Below are positions 63,913 to 64,000 of a stretch of DNA of 64,000 bases, in pieces; the first letter of the stretch is position 1; each line of letters begins with the position of its first letter. Source of the stretch: CBDIHH01 sp965279095. GTDB taxonomy: Bacteria > Pseudomonadota > Alphaproteobacteria > Caulobacterales > Caulobacteraceae. Location of the stretch: assembly GCA_965279095.1 (NCBI GenBank), contig CBDIHH010000007.1, positions 744,001 through 808,000 on the forward strand, read 5' to 3'. Made by a program: the position numbers and the translations under genes. The notes below the pieces were generated by a model, which was given only the letters and a program-made list of their open reading frames with translations, was not told the DNA's origin and did not search any database.

Positions 63913-63921
63913 AAGATACGC
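63913..63921 (-). promoter_or_regulatory. Sequence GCGTATCTT shared with the ArsR promoter
   Basis: On the strand of cydA, GCGTATCTT at 63913-63921 is identical to 59916-59924 in front of the ArsR gene. It is part of an interrupted palindrome ATCTT-N11-AAGAT (63897-63917) in the 102-base gap upstream of cydA. A common regulator is possible, but the match is short. Confidence 0.25.
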
Positions 63922-63941
63922 GAACATGCCTACCTAGCCCG

Positions 63942-64000
63942 ATGACCCCTGCCGACATCGCCGCCAACAGGCGCTTCCTGAAGCACAGGGGACGCGCCGC
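63942..64000 (+). CDS. Unidentified gene, 5' end only
   Basis: ATG 63942 opens a frame running to the window edge (MTPADIAANRRFLKHRGRA). With 19 residues visible, the family cannot be named. It is divergent from cydA. Neighbours of cyd genes are often cydDC or regulators, but nothing here confirms that. Confidence 0.4.
   Translation, partial: MTPADIAANRRFLKHRGRA

Overview
The window is about 64 kb of very GC-rich chromosomal DNA, densely packed with genes joined by 1- or 4-base stop/start overlaps, many starting with GTG or TTG. Gene content points to an alphaproteobacterium of the family Caulobacteraceae (Caulobacter or Phenylobacterium type). Evidence for this is the phoH-ybeY-corC-lnt-XRE-metK block, an Usg-family protein, a lipoprotein resembling the Caulobacter CC0125/CC1285 family, HisKA_2-type sensor kinases, Fur/MiaB/TsaB/RimI linkage and the RDD-SpoIIM-DUF58-MoxR-DUF4350-DUF4129 membrane operon. 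I see no rRNA, tRNA, CRISPR, prophage or insertion sequence. The genus assignment is inference.

Layout. 0-7.5 kb: end of a Mur-ligase-like gene, glycerate kinase, a periplasmic sugar-binding protein coupled to a CHASE3 histidine kinase, a 2-hydroxyacid dehydrogenase, a LacI regulator and a UPF0178 protein. 7.5-13.7 kb: six-gene MoxR operon. 14.7-18.7 kb: potDBCA-like polyamine ABC transporter. 18.9-21.5 kb: TonB-dependent receptor and a DUF2946 protein. 21.6-23.5 kb: CheB-like domain protein and PAS/HisKA_2 kinase. 23.5-29.3 kb: small proteins, infA, cspA, a methyltransferase, an ATP-grasp-like protein, SRPBCC and RcnB-like proteins. 29.3-40.4 kb (minus strand): core block metK, XRE, lnt, corC, ybeY, phoH, miaB, fur, rimI, tsaB, rutE-like, nfuA-like, trpS. 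40.6-52.2 kb: sugar transferase, small proteins, argG (frameshifted in this sequence), kup, Rrf2, SDR, pyrF, sdhAF4, envC-like, ctpA. 52.2-63.8 kb: a reactive-sulfur and efflux cluster followed by vit and cydABX.

The most notable region is 52.2-60.3 kb. Sulfide:quinone oxidoreductase, a DUF2892 membrane protein and a TolC channel are transcribed leftward. A rhodanese, an RND adaptor, an RND pump and an ArsR repressor are transcribed rightward. The repressor has two cysteines placed as in the persulfide sensors SqrR/BigR. The shared promoter region contains ATTC-N8-GAAT next to a good -35/-10 pair. Together with the adjacent bd oxidase (a type known to resist sulfide), this reads as a sulfide/persulfide response unit that owns a complete RND-TolC exporter.

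A second theme is a family of ~120-210 bp imperfect palindromic elements. They lie between genes, and several of their end TAG/TAA triplets serve as the stop codons of the flanking genes.
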